From the NCBI RefSeq assembly GCF_016908465.1, contig NZ_JAFBDY010000009.1, positions 62,001 to 126,000 on the forward strand: DNA of 64,000 nt. The letters run 5' to 3'. Each line of letters opens with the position of its first letter. Position 1 is the stretch's first letter. The position numbers and the translations under genes were made by a program. The notes beneath the pieces were generated by a model. The model was given only the letters and a program-made list of their open reading frames with translations. It was not told the origin of the DNA and searched no databases. Below, piece by piece: positions 40,694 to 49,822 of this stretch. This DNA is from Lysinibacillus composti (GTDB taxonomy: Bacteria > Bacillota > Bacilli > Bacillales_A > Planococcaceae).

Positions 40694-41968
40694 ATGAATG
40701 AATTAGCTATAATCGCAAGAAATATTACGAAAAAATATAAATTATATGATAAGCCAATTGACCGTTTAAAAGATTCATTTACTTTTACGAAAAAAAGTAA
40801 GTTTTCGAAAGAATTTTATGCATTAAATGATATTAATTTTGAGATTAAAAAAGGTGAATCTGTTGGGATTATTGGGAAGAATGGGTCCGGTAAATCTACA
40901 CTACTTAAAATCATTACTGGTGTTCTTCAACCAACGTCAGGATCCATGGAAGTGAATGGGCATATCTCTGCTATTTTGGAGCTAGGTGCAGGGTTTAATC
41001 CAGAATATACAGGTATGCAAAATATTTACTTGAGTGGAACAATTATGGGTTACAGTAGAGAAGAAATGGAACAAAAGATACCTGAAATCATTGAATTTGC
41101 TGATATAGGAGATTTCATTCACCAACCTGTAAAAAACTATTCAAGTGGGATGTATGTAAGATTAGCTTTTGCGGTAGCAATAAGCGTCGATCCAGAAATA
41201 TTAATTGTTGACGAAGCATTAAGCGTTGGCGATATTAGATTCCAACAAAAATGTCTAAGAAAAATAGAAGAATTAAAAAAAGATAAGACAATCCTTTTTG
41301 TTTCACATGACTTATTACAGTTGAATAAGTTTTGTGATCGACTTATTTGGATCAACGAGGGTAATTTAATTTCTGATGGTGAACCTGATGAGGTTTCAAA
41401 ACAGTATCAGGCATTTATGGCTGGAAGTTCATTGGATAACTATTCAGAGGATGAAGTCGAAGAAGCTGATGAAGACGAACAATCAAATGACATTGATTCA
41501 ATTGATAGCAGTGTTCAAATTTTTGGAGATAATAAGGCAATTATTAAAGGGATTAGCATGTTTAATGCACAGCGTAAGAAAATCTATCAAGCCAAGATGG
41601 GGGATAAAGTAACCATCTCCATTAAAGTAAAATACTTTGAAAAAGTTAATCAACCAATTATCGGATTTAGTATAAAAGATCGAATTGGTAATATTGTAAC
41701 GCAAACCAATACATTTGTATTGGAACAAAGTATCAAAAACCCTAACGTTGATAAAAGTTATATATATAATTTTGGATTTACGATTCCTCCATTAAAGCGA
41801 GGAACTTATACCATTTCGCCAGCAGTCGCTTCTGGAACACAATTAGAACATACACAGCATTGTTGGATTCATGATGCACTTATTATTAAAATAGATGATA
41901 TGCAAGAACATGACTTAGAAGGTTATATGGTATTGAATAATGTATCGTTTGAAACAATAAAAGGTTAA
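40694..41968 (+). CDS. wzt: Polysaccharide ABC transporter ATPase with Wzt-type sugar-binding domain
   Basis: 424 residues. Walker A GKNGSGKST (61-69), signature YSSGM (149-153), Walker B LIVDEAL (170-176). After a strongly acidic linker (about 250-272) comes a C-terminal domain of about 150 residues (275-424) with beta-sandwich character (GDKVTISIKVKYFEKVNQPIIG, FGFTIPPLKRGTYTISPAVA), matching the Wzt-C carbohydrate-binding module. In O8/O9a O-antigen systems this module recognises the methylated chain end and licenses export. Here the next gene holds a methyltransferase fusion, so the same logic is likely. Confidence 0.93.
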   Translation: MNELAIIARNITKKYKLYDKPIDRLKDSFTFTKKSKFSKEFYALNDINFEIKKGESVGIIGKNGSGKSTLLKIITGVLQPTSGSMEVNGHISAILELGAGFNPEYTGMQNIYLSGTIMGYSREEMEQKIPEIIEFADIGDFIHQPVKNYSSGMYVRLAFAVAISVDPEILIVDEALSVGDIRFQQKCLRKIEELKKDKTILFVSHDLLQLNKFCDRLIWINEGNLISDGEPDEVSKQYQAFMAGSSLDNYSEDEVEEADEDEQSNDIDSIDSSVQIFGDNKAIIKGISMFNAQRKKIYQAKMGDKVTISIKVKYFEKVNQPIIGFSIKDRIGNIVTQTNTFVLEQSIKNPNVDKSYIYNFGFTIPPLKRGTYTISPAVASGTQLEHTQHCWIHDALIIKIDDMQEHDLEGYMVLNNVSFETIKG

Positions 41969-41979
41969 GGAGTCGAACA

Positions 41980-44900
41980 ATGGAATTTACAGGAGAAAGA
42001 TTCATTCCAAATGTTATAGAAGATAACGAAATCAAAATTGAACACCTCCAACGGTATCAATCAATTCAAGAACTAGTAAGCGGAAAAATTGTATTAGATG
42101 CTGCATGTGGGGAAGGGTATGGTTCCAATTATCTAGCTACTAATGCAGAAAAAGTAGTTGGAATTGACATTGATGAAGAATCAATTGTACATGCGCAAAA
42201 TAAATATTTAAAGCGGAATCTTGAATTTATGGCAGCAAGTATTGAAAAGTTGCCATTTGAGGATCACTCTTTTGATGTAGTAGTATCGTTTGAAACAATT
42301 GAGCATGTGAATGAGAATCTTCAACAACAATTCTTAACAGAAATTAAACGGGTTCTAAAAGAAGACGGTATTTTAATAATGTCTACTCCAAATAAGAAAA
42401 TTTATACGGATTTTAGAAACTATCATAACCCGTTTCATGTCAAAGAATTTTATAAAGATGAATTTTATTGCTTTTTAAGTTCTGCGTTTAACTTTGTAGA
42501 TTTTTCTTATCAAACAAGGGAAAACGTTTATTTATTGGGAAAAGAGAATGGAAAAACTTTTGCGAATCTAAATCACGACAGTAACCTAGATGTAAATAGT
42601 AAATACATTGTAGCCATTTGCTCTGATGTTTCAAATAATGAATTCCAATTAAATTCAGTCGTTGTAGAATCCGGGGATTATAATTTAAAAATTTCAAGAA
42701 TACTACAACTCCAAGACGAAGTTGAAGAACGAAATAAGCATATTCACTACTTAGATAGCGAAATTGAAGAGAAAAATAATTATATAGTGACTTTACAAGA
42801 TGAGAATACTAAATTAAAAAACCAACTAAATCAAGTAGAAATAATTAAGCAACAAGTTGAGTTATTTAAGGCGAAACTAAACGAAATAAATGATCAACTT
42901 GCTGGATCTCAACAAGAAAAGCAAGATTTAATAGAGAAAGTTCAAAAGCTAGAAACAAAAGAAAATCAGCTTCACCATGAAAACGAGCAGTTAAAAGAAA
43001 AAGAACGAACTTTAAATAATATTTATGATTCCGATGGATGGAAGTTATTATTAAAATATTATGGTGTGCGAGATAAAATCGTACCATCTGACGGAAAAGT
43101 AAGATTGTTGGCAAAGCTTTTCAAAAAAATTGTAATAGATGGTAACTTTAGATTGTTGAATAAAGAGAATGTAAAGAAGTTTATCTATTATGCAAAGAAC
43201 CAAAACCTATCAATGTTAGAAAATCGTGTGGATAACTATATTGAAAGAAATACGAGTGATACTTCCGAGTTTAAACTTTCTTTAATAGATATTGAACAAA
43301 GCTATGAAAAGATAACTTTTGAAAAATTTGCTACACCAGATGTATCGATTATTATTCCTGTTTATAACCAATGGCATTATACGTATTCATGTTTAAAATC
43401 TATATTAGCAAATACTCAAAATGTATCTTATGAAATTATTATTGCAGACGACATGTCATCAGATGAAACCGTCAATATCTCTGAATACGTTGAAAATATT
43501 AAAGTAGTTAGAGATGGGGAAAACAGAGGATTCCTTCTAAACTGTAATAATGCAGCACAATATGCTGATGGCCAATATGTCTTATTCCTAAACAATGATA
43601 CACAAGTCCAAGAGGGCTGGTTAGATTCTCTAGTACAACTTATAGAAAGTGATCATCAAATTGGAATGGTTGGCTCGAAATTAGTGTATCCAGATGGAAG
43701 AATGCAAGAAGCAGGAGGCATCATTTGGAATGATGCGAGCGGTTGGAATTTTGGAAGACTCGATGATCCAAATAAGCCTGAGTACAATTATGTAAAAGAA
43801 GTAGATTATATTTCAGGTGCTGCAATTATGATCAAGAAAGATCTTTGGGAGACAATAGGTGGCTTCGATGAGCGATATGTACCTGCATATTTTGAAGATT
43901 CTGATTTAGCATTTGAAGTTAGAAAACATGGCTTTAAAGTAATGCTACAGCCAAAATCAGTTGTAGTGCACTTTGAAGGCATTTCGCATGGTACAAATGT
44001 AAGTGAAGGCGTTAAACGTTTCCAAGAGTTAAATAAATCAAAATTCATTGAAAAATGGTCGAATGAGTTAAAAACGAACCATTACAGAAATGGTGAACAT
44101 GTTTTCAAGGCTAGAGATCGAAGTAAATTTAAGAAGACTATTTTAGTAATTGATCATTATGTGCCGCACTTTGATAAAGACGCAGGAAGCAGAACGACAT
44201 ATCAGTATTTAAAACTATTCGTCCAAATGGGACTGAATGTTAAGTTCATAGGAGATAATTATTATAAACATGAACCTTATACTACTGAACTTGAAAAGTT
44301 AGGGATAGAAGTTTTCTATCAGCCTTATAATAATAAAAATATTGAGCAATGGTTTAAACAAAACGGAAAATACATTGATTATGTTTATATGAACAGACCT
44401 CATATCTCTATTAAATATGTTGATATAGTCAAGAAATATACAAAAGCCAAAGTTGTTTACTATGGACATGATCTACATTTCTTACGTGAGTATCGAGAAT
44501 ATGAGTTAACAGGCAACGAGGCATTAAAAAAATCATCTGAAGACTGGAGAAAAACAGAATTCAGTTTATATGAAAAGTCTGATGTTGTTTATTATCCATC
44601 TGATGTAGAGGTAACTGAAATTAAGAAATACTACCCTACTATCAATGCTATAGCAATTCCTGCCTATATTTTTGAAGAGAAAGAGTTTATTGAAAGTAAT
44701 CAAGCAGATAAAGAAGGGTTATTATTTGTTGGTGGATTCGGTCATAAACCAAATATAGATGCAGTTTTGTGGTTTGTTTCTTCGGTTTTCCCGAAAATAG
44801 TAGAAGAAAAACCAGATATGAAATTTTATATAGTTGGTTCAAATCCTCCGAATGAGATTTCAAGCTTAGCTTCAAAAAATATTATCGTTACAGGCTTTGT

Positions 44901-45231
44901 TACCGATGAAGAGTTAGATTTACTTTACAAGAAATCTAAGCTAGTTGTAGTACCTTTAAGATACGGTGCAGGTGTGAAAGGAAAAGTAATTGAAGCAATG
45001 TATAACCAAGTACCGATTGTAACTACATCTGTTGGTGCTGAAGGGATTATTGATAGTGAAAATATTTTAATGATTGCAGATACGGAAAGTGAATTTGCGA
45101 ATCAAGTTATTAATTTATACGATAACGATGAAAAATTAAATGAACTTTCCCAAGCGTCATTAGATTATGTGAACAATCATTTCACAGCAAAAGCGGTAAA
45201 AGAAATAATATCAACAGATATAAGCAATTAA
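41980..45231 (+). CDS. Methyltransferase / coiled-coil / GT2 / GT4 fusion (WsaE-like)
   Basis: 1083 residues in four parts. (1) 1-200: SAM-dependent methyltransferase opening MEFTGERFIP, motif I VLDAACGEGYGS (38-49), acidic loop GIDID (61-65). (2) about 236-349: long charged coiled coil. (3) about 454-690: GT2 transferase, SIIIPVYNQ (456-464) and metal-binding LNNDT (537-541), ED in YFEDSDLAFEVRKHG. (4) about 718-1083: GT4-type transferase (LLFVGGFGHKPNIDAV, VVPLRYGAGVKGKVIEAM). The size and order resemble WsaE of Geobacillus stearothermophilus, a trifunctional methylrhamnosyl transferase that extends and caps the S-layer glycan. Eleven nt after wzt. The coiled coil could measure chain length, as in E. 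coli WbdD. Confidence 0.88.
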   Translation: MEFTGERFIPNVIEDNEIKIEHLQRYQSIQELVSGKIVLDAACGEGYGSNYLATNAEKVVGIDIDEESIVHAQNKYLKRNLEFMAASIEKLPFEDHSFDVVVSFETIEHVNENLQQQFLTEIKRVLKEDGILIMSTPNKKIYTDFRNYHNPFHVKEFYKDEFYCFLSSAFNFVDFSYQTRENVYLLGKENGKTFANLNHDSNLDVNSKYIVAICSDVSNNEFQLNSVVVESGDYNLKISRILQLQDEVEERNKHIHYLDSEIEEKNNYIVTLQDENTKLKNQLNQVEIIKQQVELFKAKLNEINDQLAGSQQEKQDLIEKVQKLETKENQLHHENEQLKEKERTLNNIYDSDGWKLLLKYYGVRDKIVPSDGKVRLLAKLFKKIVIDGNFRLLNKENVKKFIYYAKNQNLSMLENRVDNYIERNTSDTSEFKLSLIDIEQSYEKITFEKFATPDVSIIIPVYNQWHYTYSCLKSILANTQNVSYEIIIADDMSSDETVNISEYVENIKVVRDGENRGFLLNCNNAAQYADGQYVLFLNNDTQVQEGWLDSLVQLIESDHQIGMVGSKLVYPDGRMQEAGGIIWNDASGWNFGRLDDPNKPEYNYVKEVDYISGAAIMIKKDLWETIGGFDERYVPAYFEDSDLAFEVRKHGFKVMLQPKSVVVHFEGISHGTNVSEGVKRFQELNKSKFIEKWSNELKTNHYRNGEHVFKARDRSKFKKTILVIDHYVPHFDKDAGSRTTYQYLKLFVQMGLNVKFIGDNYYKHEPYTTELEKLGIEVFYQPYNNKNIEQWFKQNGKYIDYVYMNRPHISIKYVDIVKKYTKAKVVYYGHDLHFLREYREYELTGNEALKKSSEDWRKTEFSLYEKSDVVYYPSDVEVTEIKKYYPTINAIAIPAYIFEEKEFIESNQADKEGLLFVGGFGHKPNIDAVLWFVSSVFPKIVEEKPDMKFYIVGSNPPNEISSLASKNIIVTGFVTDEELDLLYKKSKLVVVPLRYGAGVKGKVIEAMYNQVPIVTTSVGAEGIIDSENILMIADTESEFANQVINLYDNDEKLNELSQASLDYVNNHFTAKAVKEIISTDISN

Positions 45232-45245
45232 GGAGTTTTTAACAT

Positions 45246-46271
45246 ATGACAATATTTCGATCAAAAGCACCTTTAAGATTAGGTTTAGCGGGTGGCGGAA
45301 CGGACGTATCGCCATATAGTGATATTTACGGTGGGTATGTATTAAACGCTACTATTGATATGTATGCTTATTGTTCCATTGAAGTAACGGATGATAATAA
45401 AATTTCATTTTATGCTGCAGATAGAGAAGAGTATTTCGAATGTAGCTCTACGGAATTTATTAATTTAGATGGGACATTGGACCTTCATAAAGGTGTTTAC
45501 AATAGAATCGTAAAAGAATTTGTAAAAGAACCTTTATCATTTAAATTAACGACTTATTCTGACGCACCGGCTGGTTCGGGACTTGGATCATCCTCTACAA
45601 TGGTTGTTGCTATTTTAAAAGCGTTCACTGAGTGGTTAAACTTGCCACTTGGTGAATATGACATCGCTCATTTAGCCTTTGAAATTGAGAGAAAAGATAT
45701 TGGCTTAAACGGTGGGAAACAAGACCAATACGCGGCGACATTCGGTGGGTTCAATTTCATGGAGTTTTATGATAATGATCGTGTAATTGTGAATCCATTA
45801 CGTGTTAAGAATTGGATTGTAAATGAATTGGAAAGTTCCATCTTGTTATATTTTACGGGTGTTTCTAGAGAATCGGCTAAGATTATTGACGAACAAGCTA
45901 ATAACGCAAAAAAGAAAAATCAAAATTCAATTGAAGCAATGCATCAATTAAAAAAAGATGCAGTAAATATGAAGGAAGCTTTACTTAAAGGGGAAATTGT
46001 TAGATTTGGAGAATTGTTAGGTCATTCATGGGAAGAGAAAAAGAAAATGGCCTCTTCTATCTCCAATGATATGATTAACGATATTTATGAAAAAGCAATC
46101 AATGCTGGTGCAATTGGCGGTAAAGTTTCTGGTGCTGGTGGTGGTGGGTTTATGATATTTATCGTGGACCCTATTAAGAAACTAGATGTAATAAGAGCAT
46201 TAGAAAAAGAAAGTGGAAGTATCAAAACCGTACATTTTGTTAGCAAGGGAACACAAGGATGGAGGATCTAA
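45246..46271 (+). CDS. hddA: D-glycero-alpha-D-manno-heptose-7-phosphate kinase
   Basis: GHMP-type kinase making heptose 1,7-bisphosphate from heptose 7-phosphate. 341 residues; motifs [21 protein letters not shown] at the N terminus, the ATP loop [17 protein letters not shown], and [16 protein letters not shown] near the C terminus. It heads a block of four genes that covers the whole GDP-heptose route. The downstream gmhA start is 3 nt after its stop, with the ribosome site inside hddA. Confidence 0.92.
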   Translation: MTIFRSKAPLRLGLAGGGTDVSPYSDIYGGYVLNATIDMYAYCSIEVTDDNKISFYAADREEYFECSSTEFINLDGTLDLHKGVYNRIVKEFVKEPLSFKLTTYSDAPAGSGLGSSSTMVVAILKAFTEWLNLPLGEYDIAHLAFEIERKDIGLNGGKQDQYAATFGGFNFMEFYDNDRVIVNPLRVKNWIVNELESSILLYFTGVSRESAKIIDEQANNAKKKNQNSIEAMHQLKKDAVNMKEALLKGEIVRFGELLGHSWEEKKKMASSISNDMINDIYEKAINAGAIGGKVSGAGGGGFMIFIVDPIKKLDVIRALEKESGSIKTVHFVSKGTQGWRI

Positions 46272-46273
46272 AA

Positions 46274-46903
46274 ATGGAGCGTTTAATTAATGAATTTATG
46301 GCGGAACAAATTAAAAAGTCTATCGAAGTAAAACAAGGCATTCTTGAAAATAAAGAATTGATGTTGCTAATTGAAGAAGTATCAGTAAAAGCGGTGGAGC
46401 TTTATAAACAAGGAAATAAAATTATGCTTGCTGGAAATGGCGGAAGTGCAGCAGATGCCCAACATATTGCTGGAGAGCTAGTTAGTAGATTTTACTTTGA
46501 TCGACCAGGGTTACCAGCTTTAGCATTAACAACAGATACTTCAATCATAACGGCGATTGGAAATGACTACGGGTACGAAAAATTATTCGCTCGTCAAATT
46601 CAAGCAAATGGCAATGCAGGAGACATGTTTATTGGTATTTCTACTTCAGGTAATTCTGCAAATGTCATTAAAGCATTAGAAGAATGTAAAACGCAAAATA
46701 TTATTACAGTTGGTTTAACAGGTGAAGACGGTGGGAAAATGGAAGGGCTATGTGATTTCTGTATTAAAGTGCCTTCTAATGAAACACCAAGAATTCAAGA
46801 GTCTCATATTTTAATAGGCCATATTATTTGTTCCATTGTGGAAGAAGCAATTTTTGGTCAAGGCTTTAACTCTCCATTATCAACGGTAGCAGAGGTATTA
46901 TAA
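46274..46903 (+). CDS. gmhA: Phosphoheptose isomerase
   Basis: Converts sedoheptulose 7-phosphate to D-glycero-D-manno-heptose 7-phosphate, first step of the heptose route. SIS domain: MLAGNGGSAADAQHIAGELV, ISTSGNSANVIKAL, ETPRIQESHILIGHIIC. ATG 46274 (209 residues) is chosen since GGAGG at 46260-46264 lies 9 nt upstream; ATG 46259 would sit on the ribosome site. One base separates its stop from hddC. Confidence 0.93.
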   Translation: MERLINEFMAEQIKKSIEVKQGILENKELMLLIEEVSVKAVELYKQGNKIMLAGNGGSAADAQHIAGELVSRFYFDRPGLPALALTTDTSIITAIGNDYGYEKLFARQIQANGNAGDMFIGISTSGNSANVIKALEECKTQNIITVGLTGEDGGKMEGLCDFCIKVPSNETPRIQESHILIGHIICSIVEEAIFGQGFNSPLSTVAEVL

Positions 46904-46904
46904 T

Positions 46905-47600
46905 ATGGAAGCAATCATTTTAGCGGGGGGCTTTGGAACAAGATTACGCTCAGTAGTGAGTGATGTTCCAAAGCCAATGGCACCAGTTGCAGATAAACCA
47001 TTTTTAAATTATCTTTTTGAATACTTATCGAAATTTCAGATTACTTCTGTTGTTTTATGTACAGGATACAAACATGAAATTATTGAACAATACTTTTCAA
47101 ATACGTTTAAAGAAATTTCTATTAAATATTCAGTAGAGGATGAACCACTAGGTACAGGTGGAGCTATTAAAAAGGCGTTTGATTTAATAGAATCTGATAG
47201 TGCAATCATCCTGAACGGTGACACATTATTTAATGTAGATTTATCACAATTAATCGCTGCTCATGAAAAGAATAATGCTGAGATTTCAATTGCTTTAAAG
47301 CATTTAACGAATTATGACCGATATGGTTCCGTGTTGCTAGAGAATAATCAAGTGGTTGGGTTTGAAGAAAAACAATTTAAAAATGAAGGCTATATCAATG
47401 GTGGAGTCTACATAATAAATAAAGCAGTTTTTGAAAAGTTTGATCTTCCGAAAACATTTTCATTTGAAAAAGAAGTGTTAGAAACAAAGCACAGTAAGTT
47501 AAATGTTCATGGCTATCAGTCATCAGCATATTTTATCGATATAGGAATTCCAGGGGATTATGAAAAGGCCCAAAAGGAAGTAAAGGAGCTTTTTCAATGA
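46905..47600 (+). CDS. hddC: D-glycero-alpha-D-manno-heptose-1-phosphate guanylyltransferase
   Basis: Nucleotidyltransferase forming GDP-heptose. 231 residues; opens [16 protein letters not shown] with [12 protein letters not shown], and has the metal-binding [10 protein letters not shown]. Alone it could be any NDP-sugar pyrophosphorylase, but flanked by hddA, gmhA and gmhB the heptose assignment is firm. Overlaps gmhB by 4 nt (ATGA). Confidence 0.9.
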   Translation: MEAIILAGGFGTRLRSVVSDVPKPMAPVADKPFLNYLFEYLSKFQITSVVLCTGYKHEIIEQYFSNTFKEISIKYSVEDEPLGTGGAIKKAFDLIESDSAIILNGDTLFNVDLSQLIAAHEKNNAEISIALKHLTNYDRYGSVLLENNQVVGFEEKQFKNEGYINGGVYIINKAVFEKFDLPKTFSFEKEVLETKHSKLNVHGYQSSAYFIDIGIPGDYEKAQKEVKELFQ

Positions 47601-48097
47601 ATAGAGCATTATTCTTAGATCGGGATGGAGTTATTAACATAGAAAAAAATTATGTTCACAAAATAGAAGAATTCGAGTTTATCGATGGAATATTTGAATT
47701 AACAAAATCCTTTCAAGAAAAGGGATACCTGATTATTGTGATTACAAATCAAGCGGGAATTGGTAGAGGATACTATTCAGAAGAGGATTTCCATATTCTC
47801 AATGATTGGATGATGGAACAATTTAAGCAAAGAGGAATTAACATTACAGAAGTATATTACTGCCCATATCATCCAACACATGGCATTGGAGAGTACAAAA
47901 AAGATTCTTATGATAGAAAACCAAATCCAGGAATGATTTTAAAGGCAAGAGATAAGTACAATATTAACCTAGGTGAATCATTTTTAATCGGTGATAAAGA
48001 AAGTGATATTCAAGCGGGGAAGAATGCTGGAATAGAGAATACAGTCTTATTCACTGAAAGTAATATGTATTCATTACTAAATTTAGTTCAACGATAG
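47597..48097 (+). CDS. gmhB: D-glycero-D-manno-heptose-1,7-bisphosphate 7-phosphatase
   Basis: HAD-superfamily phosphatase removing the 7-phosphate before GDP activation. 166 residues; nucleophile motif [10 protein letters not shown] at the N terminus, [15 protein letters not shown], the zinc-binding CPYHPTHG loop (reduced compared with the three-Cys form) and [14 protein letters not shown]. Translationally coupled to hddC. Confidence 0.93.
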   Translation: MNRALFLDRDGVINIEKNYVHKIEEFEFIDGIFELTKSFQEKGYLIIVITNQAGIGRGYYSEEDFHILNDWMMEQFKQRGINITEVYYCPYHPTHGIGEYKKDSYDRKPNPGMILKARDKYNINLGESFLIGDKESDIQAGKNAGIENTVLFTESNMYSLLNLVQR

Positions 48098-48110
48098 AAA
48101 GGCACTATAT

Positions 48111-49742
48111 ATGAAACAACTTTTTAGCAAAAGTACAAGTAATGAGCAAATGTATTTTTCAGATTTAATAAATGGAAAAGAGAATAACTTTGATTTCATA
48201 AGATTTCTTGCTGCTACATTAGTCATATTCTCACATGCATTCCCCTTAACCGGTAATGTAGATTTGCTCTTAATTCTTTCAAATGGACAAACGTCATTAG
48301 GTGATTTATCGGTTTTTATATTTTTTGTTATTAGTGGTTATTTTATTACACAAAGTTTCCACTATAGTAAATCTATTTTTCATTACATAAAAGCTCGTTT
48401 ATTAAGAATATTCCCAGGTTTGATAGTAGCAATTTGTATTACGACATTTGTGATTGGTCCTTTAGCAACGAGTCTTACCCTTAGTGAGTACTTTGCAGAT
48501 AAAGGGACTTACAAATATTTAGAATCTATTTTCTTATATCCAATGCATTGGTATTTACCAGGGGTATTTGAGAATAATGTTTATTCATCTTCTGTTAATG
48601 GCTCACTTTGGTCAATACCGTTTGAATTTATGTTTTATATTCTAGTTGCGCTTTTGGGAATCTTTTCTTTATTAAATAAAAAAACGACTCTTTTGTTATT
48701 TAATCTACTAATTATTATTGTTTTCTTCGATTATTGGCCTCTTTCGATGACACATTTTTGGGGACTTGAATTAAAAACAATTTTTGAGTTATTACTATAT
48801 TTTGTTGCGGGAATGTTAGTTTTTTATTATAAGGAAAAAATTCCATATAGTAATTTCTTTGCAATGATTTCAATAGTTGTCCTCTATTTAACTGTTTATA
48901 CAGGCGGTCTTAAAGAGATATTTGTATTCTTTGGTACATACTTAATTTTTTATCTCGGATATAACTTAAACGTTAAAACGTGGAAATTCTATCGTTATGG
49001 AGATTTCTCCTATGGTTTATACATTTATGCATTTCCAGTGCAACAATATATCTGTTTCCTTTACGGAGGAGACATGAATCCTTATGTGAACTTTTTATTA
49101 GCATTCGTCATTGCTTTAATTTTATCAATCCTTTCTTGGAATTTGGTTGAAAAAAGAGCGTTGAATTTGAAGAAGAAGGAATTTATTGTTGTACCTATTT
49201 CGTGGAAAGATACGGTGTTAAATTTAACAGAATTCGTGAGTAACCTTGTGAAAAAAGTAATTCGTCCATTTATAAAGCATTCTTGGAAGACATTCACGGT
49301 TCTATTTATGATCTTTTTAGTTGTATTTACTAAATTTAATCAATATCCATCAGAAATAGAGTTTCCATATACCAATAATAATATTTTCGGAGGCAATTGG
49401 TTGGTGCAATCGAATAATGAAGATTATCGATGGGTTGCAAAAGAAGCAAGTGTACAAATGGAACAACCGCCTAACCAAAATAAGTTAGTCATTAGTGGGT
49501 ATATTCCGGATAATTTTAAAGAAGTCAAAAATGTGAAAGTAATTGTTAATGACATGCTATTAAGTGATGTATCGATTCAACCAGGATCATTGGATTTACA
49601 GGTAGAATTAGAATCAAATAATAGTGAGCTAGATAAGAAACTCGTCGTACAAATTGTTTTTAACGATGTACACAAACCGCTTGAGAGTGATGCAGATCAA
49701 CGTGAAATGAGTGCGCTTATTTCAAAGATTTCAATAGATTAG
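48111..49742 (+). CDS. Acyltransferase family 3 protein with extra C-terminal domain
   Basis: 543 residues. The first ~345 form an acyltransferase-3 membrane domain with about ten helices; the catalytic-region His is in FDFIRFLAATLVIFSHAFPL, plus VFIFFVISGYFITQSF and NGSLWSIPFEFMFY. After another membrane helix (about 395-410, TFTVLFMIFLVVF) comes an outside domain of about 130 residues, beta-rich (QNKLVISGYIPDNFKE, VNDMLLSDVSIQPG). Likely adds acetyl or another acyl group to the exported glycan or wall polymer. The extra domain is not the usual SGNH hydrolase; it may bind sugar. Confidence 0.83.
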   Translation: MKQLFSKSTSNEQMYFSDLINGKENNFDFIRFLAATLVIFSHAFPLTGNVDLLLILSNGQTSLGDLSVFIFFVISGYFITQSFHYSKSIFHYIKARLLRIFPGLIVAICITTFVIGPLATSLTLSEYFADKGTYKYLESIFLYPMHWYLPGVFENNVYSSSVNGSLWSIPFEFMFYILVALLGIFSLLNKKTTLLLFNLLIIIVFFDYWPLSMTHFWGLELKTIFELLLYFVAGMLVFYYKEKIPYSNFFAMISIVVLYLTVYTGGLKEIFVFFGTYLIFYLGYNLNVKTWKFYRYGDFSYGLYIYAFPVQQYICFLYGGDMNPYVNFLLAFVIALILSILSWNLVEKRALNLKKKEFIVVPISWKDTVLNLTEFVSNLVKKVIRPFIKHSWKTFTVLFMIFLVVFTKFNQYPSEIEFPYTNNNIFGGNWLVQSNNEDYRWVAKEASVQMEQPPNQNKLVISGYIPDNFKEVKNVKVIVNDMLLSDVSIQPGSLDLQVELESNNSELDKKLVVQIVFNDVHKPLESDADQREMSALISKISID

Positions 49743-49822
49743 TAAATAAATGTTTTGCGAGTATATTTAATGGATTTTATATTAGTTGCAAAGGAGTATA
49801 GGAGCAATTAGGAGGATTTAAA

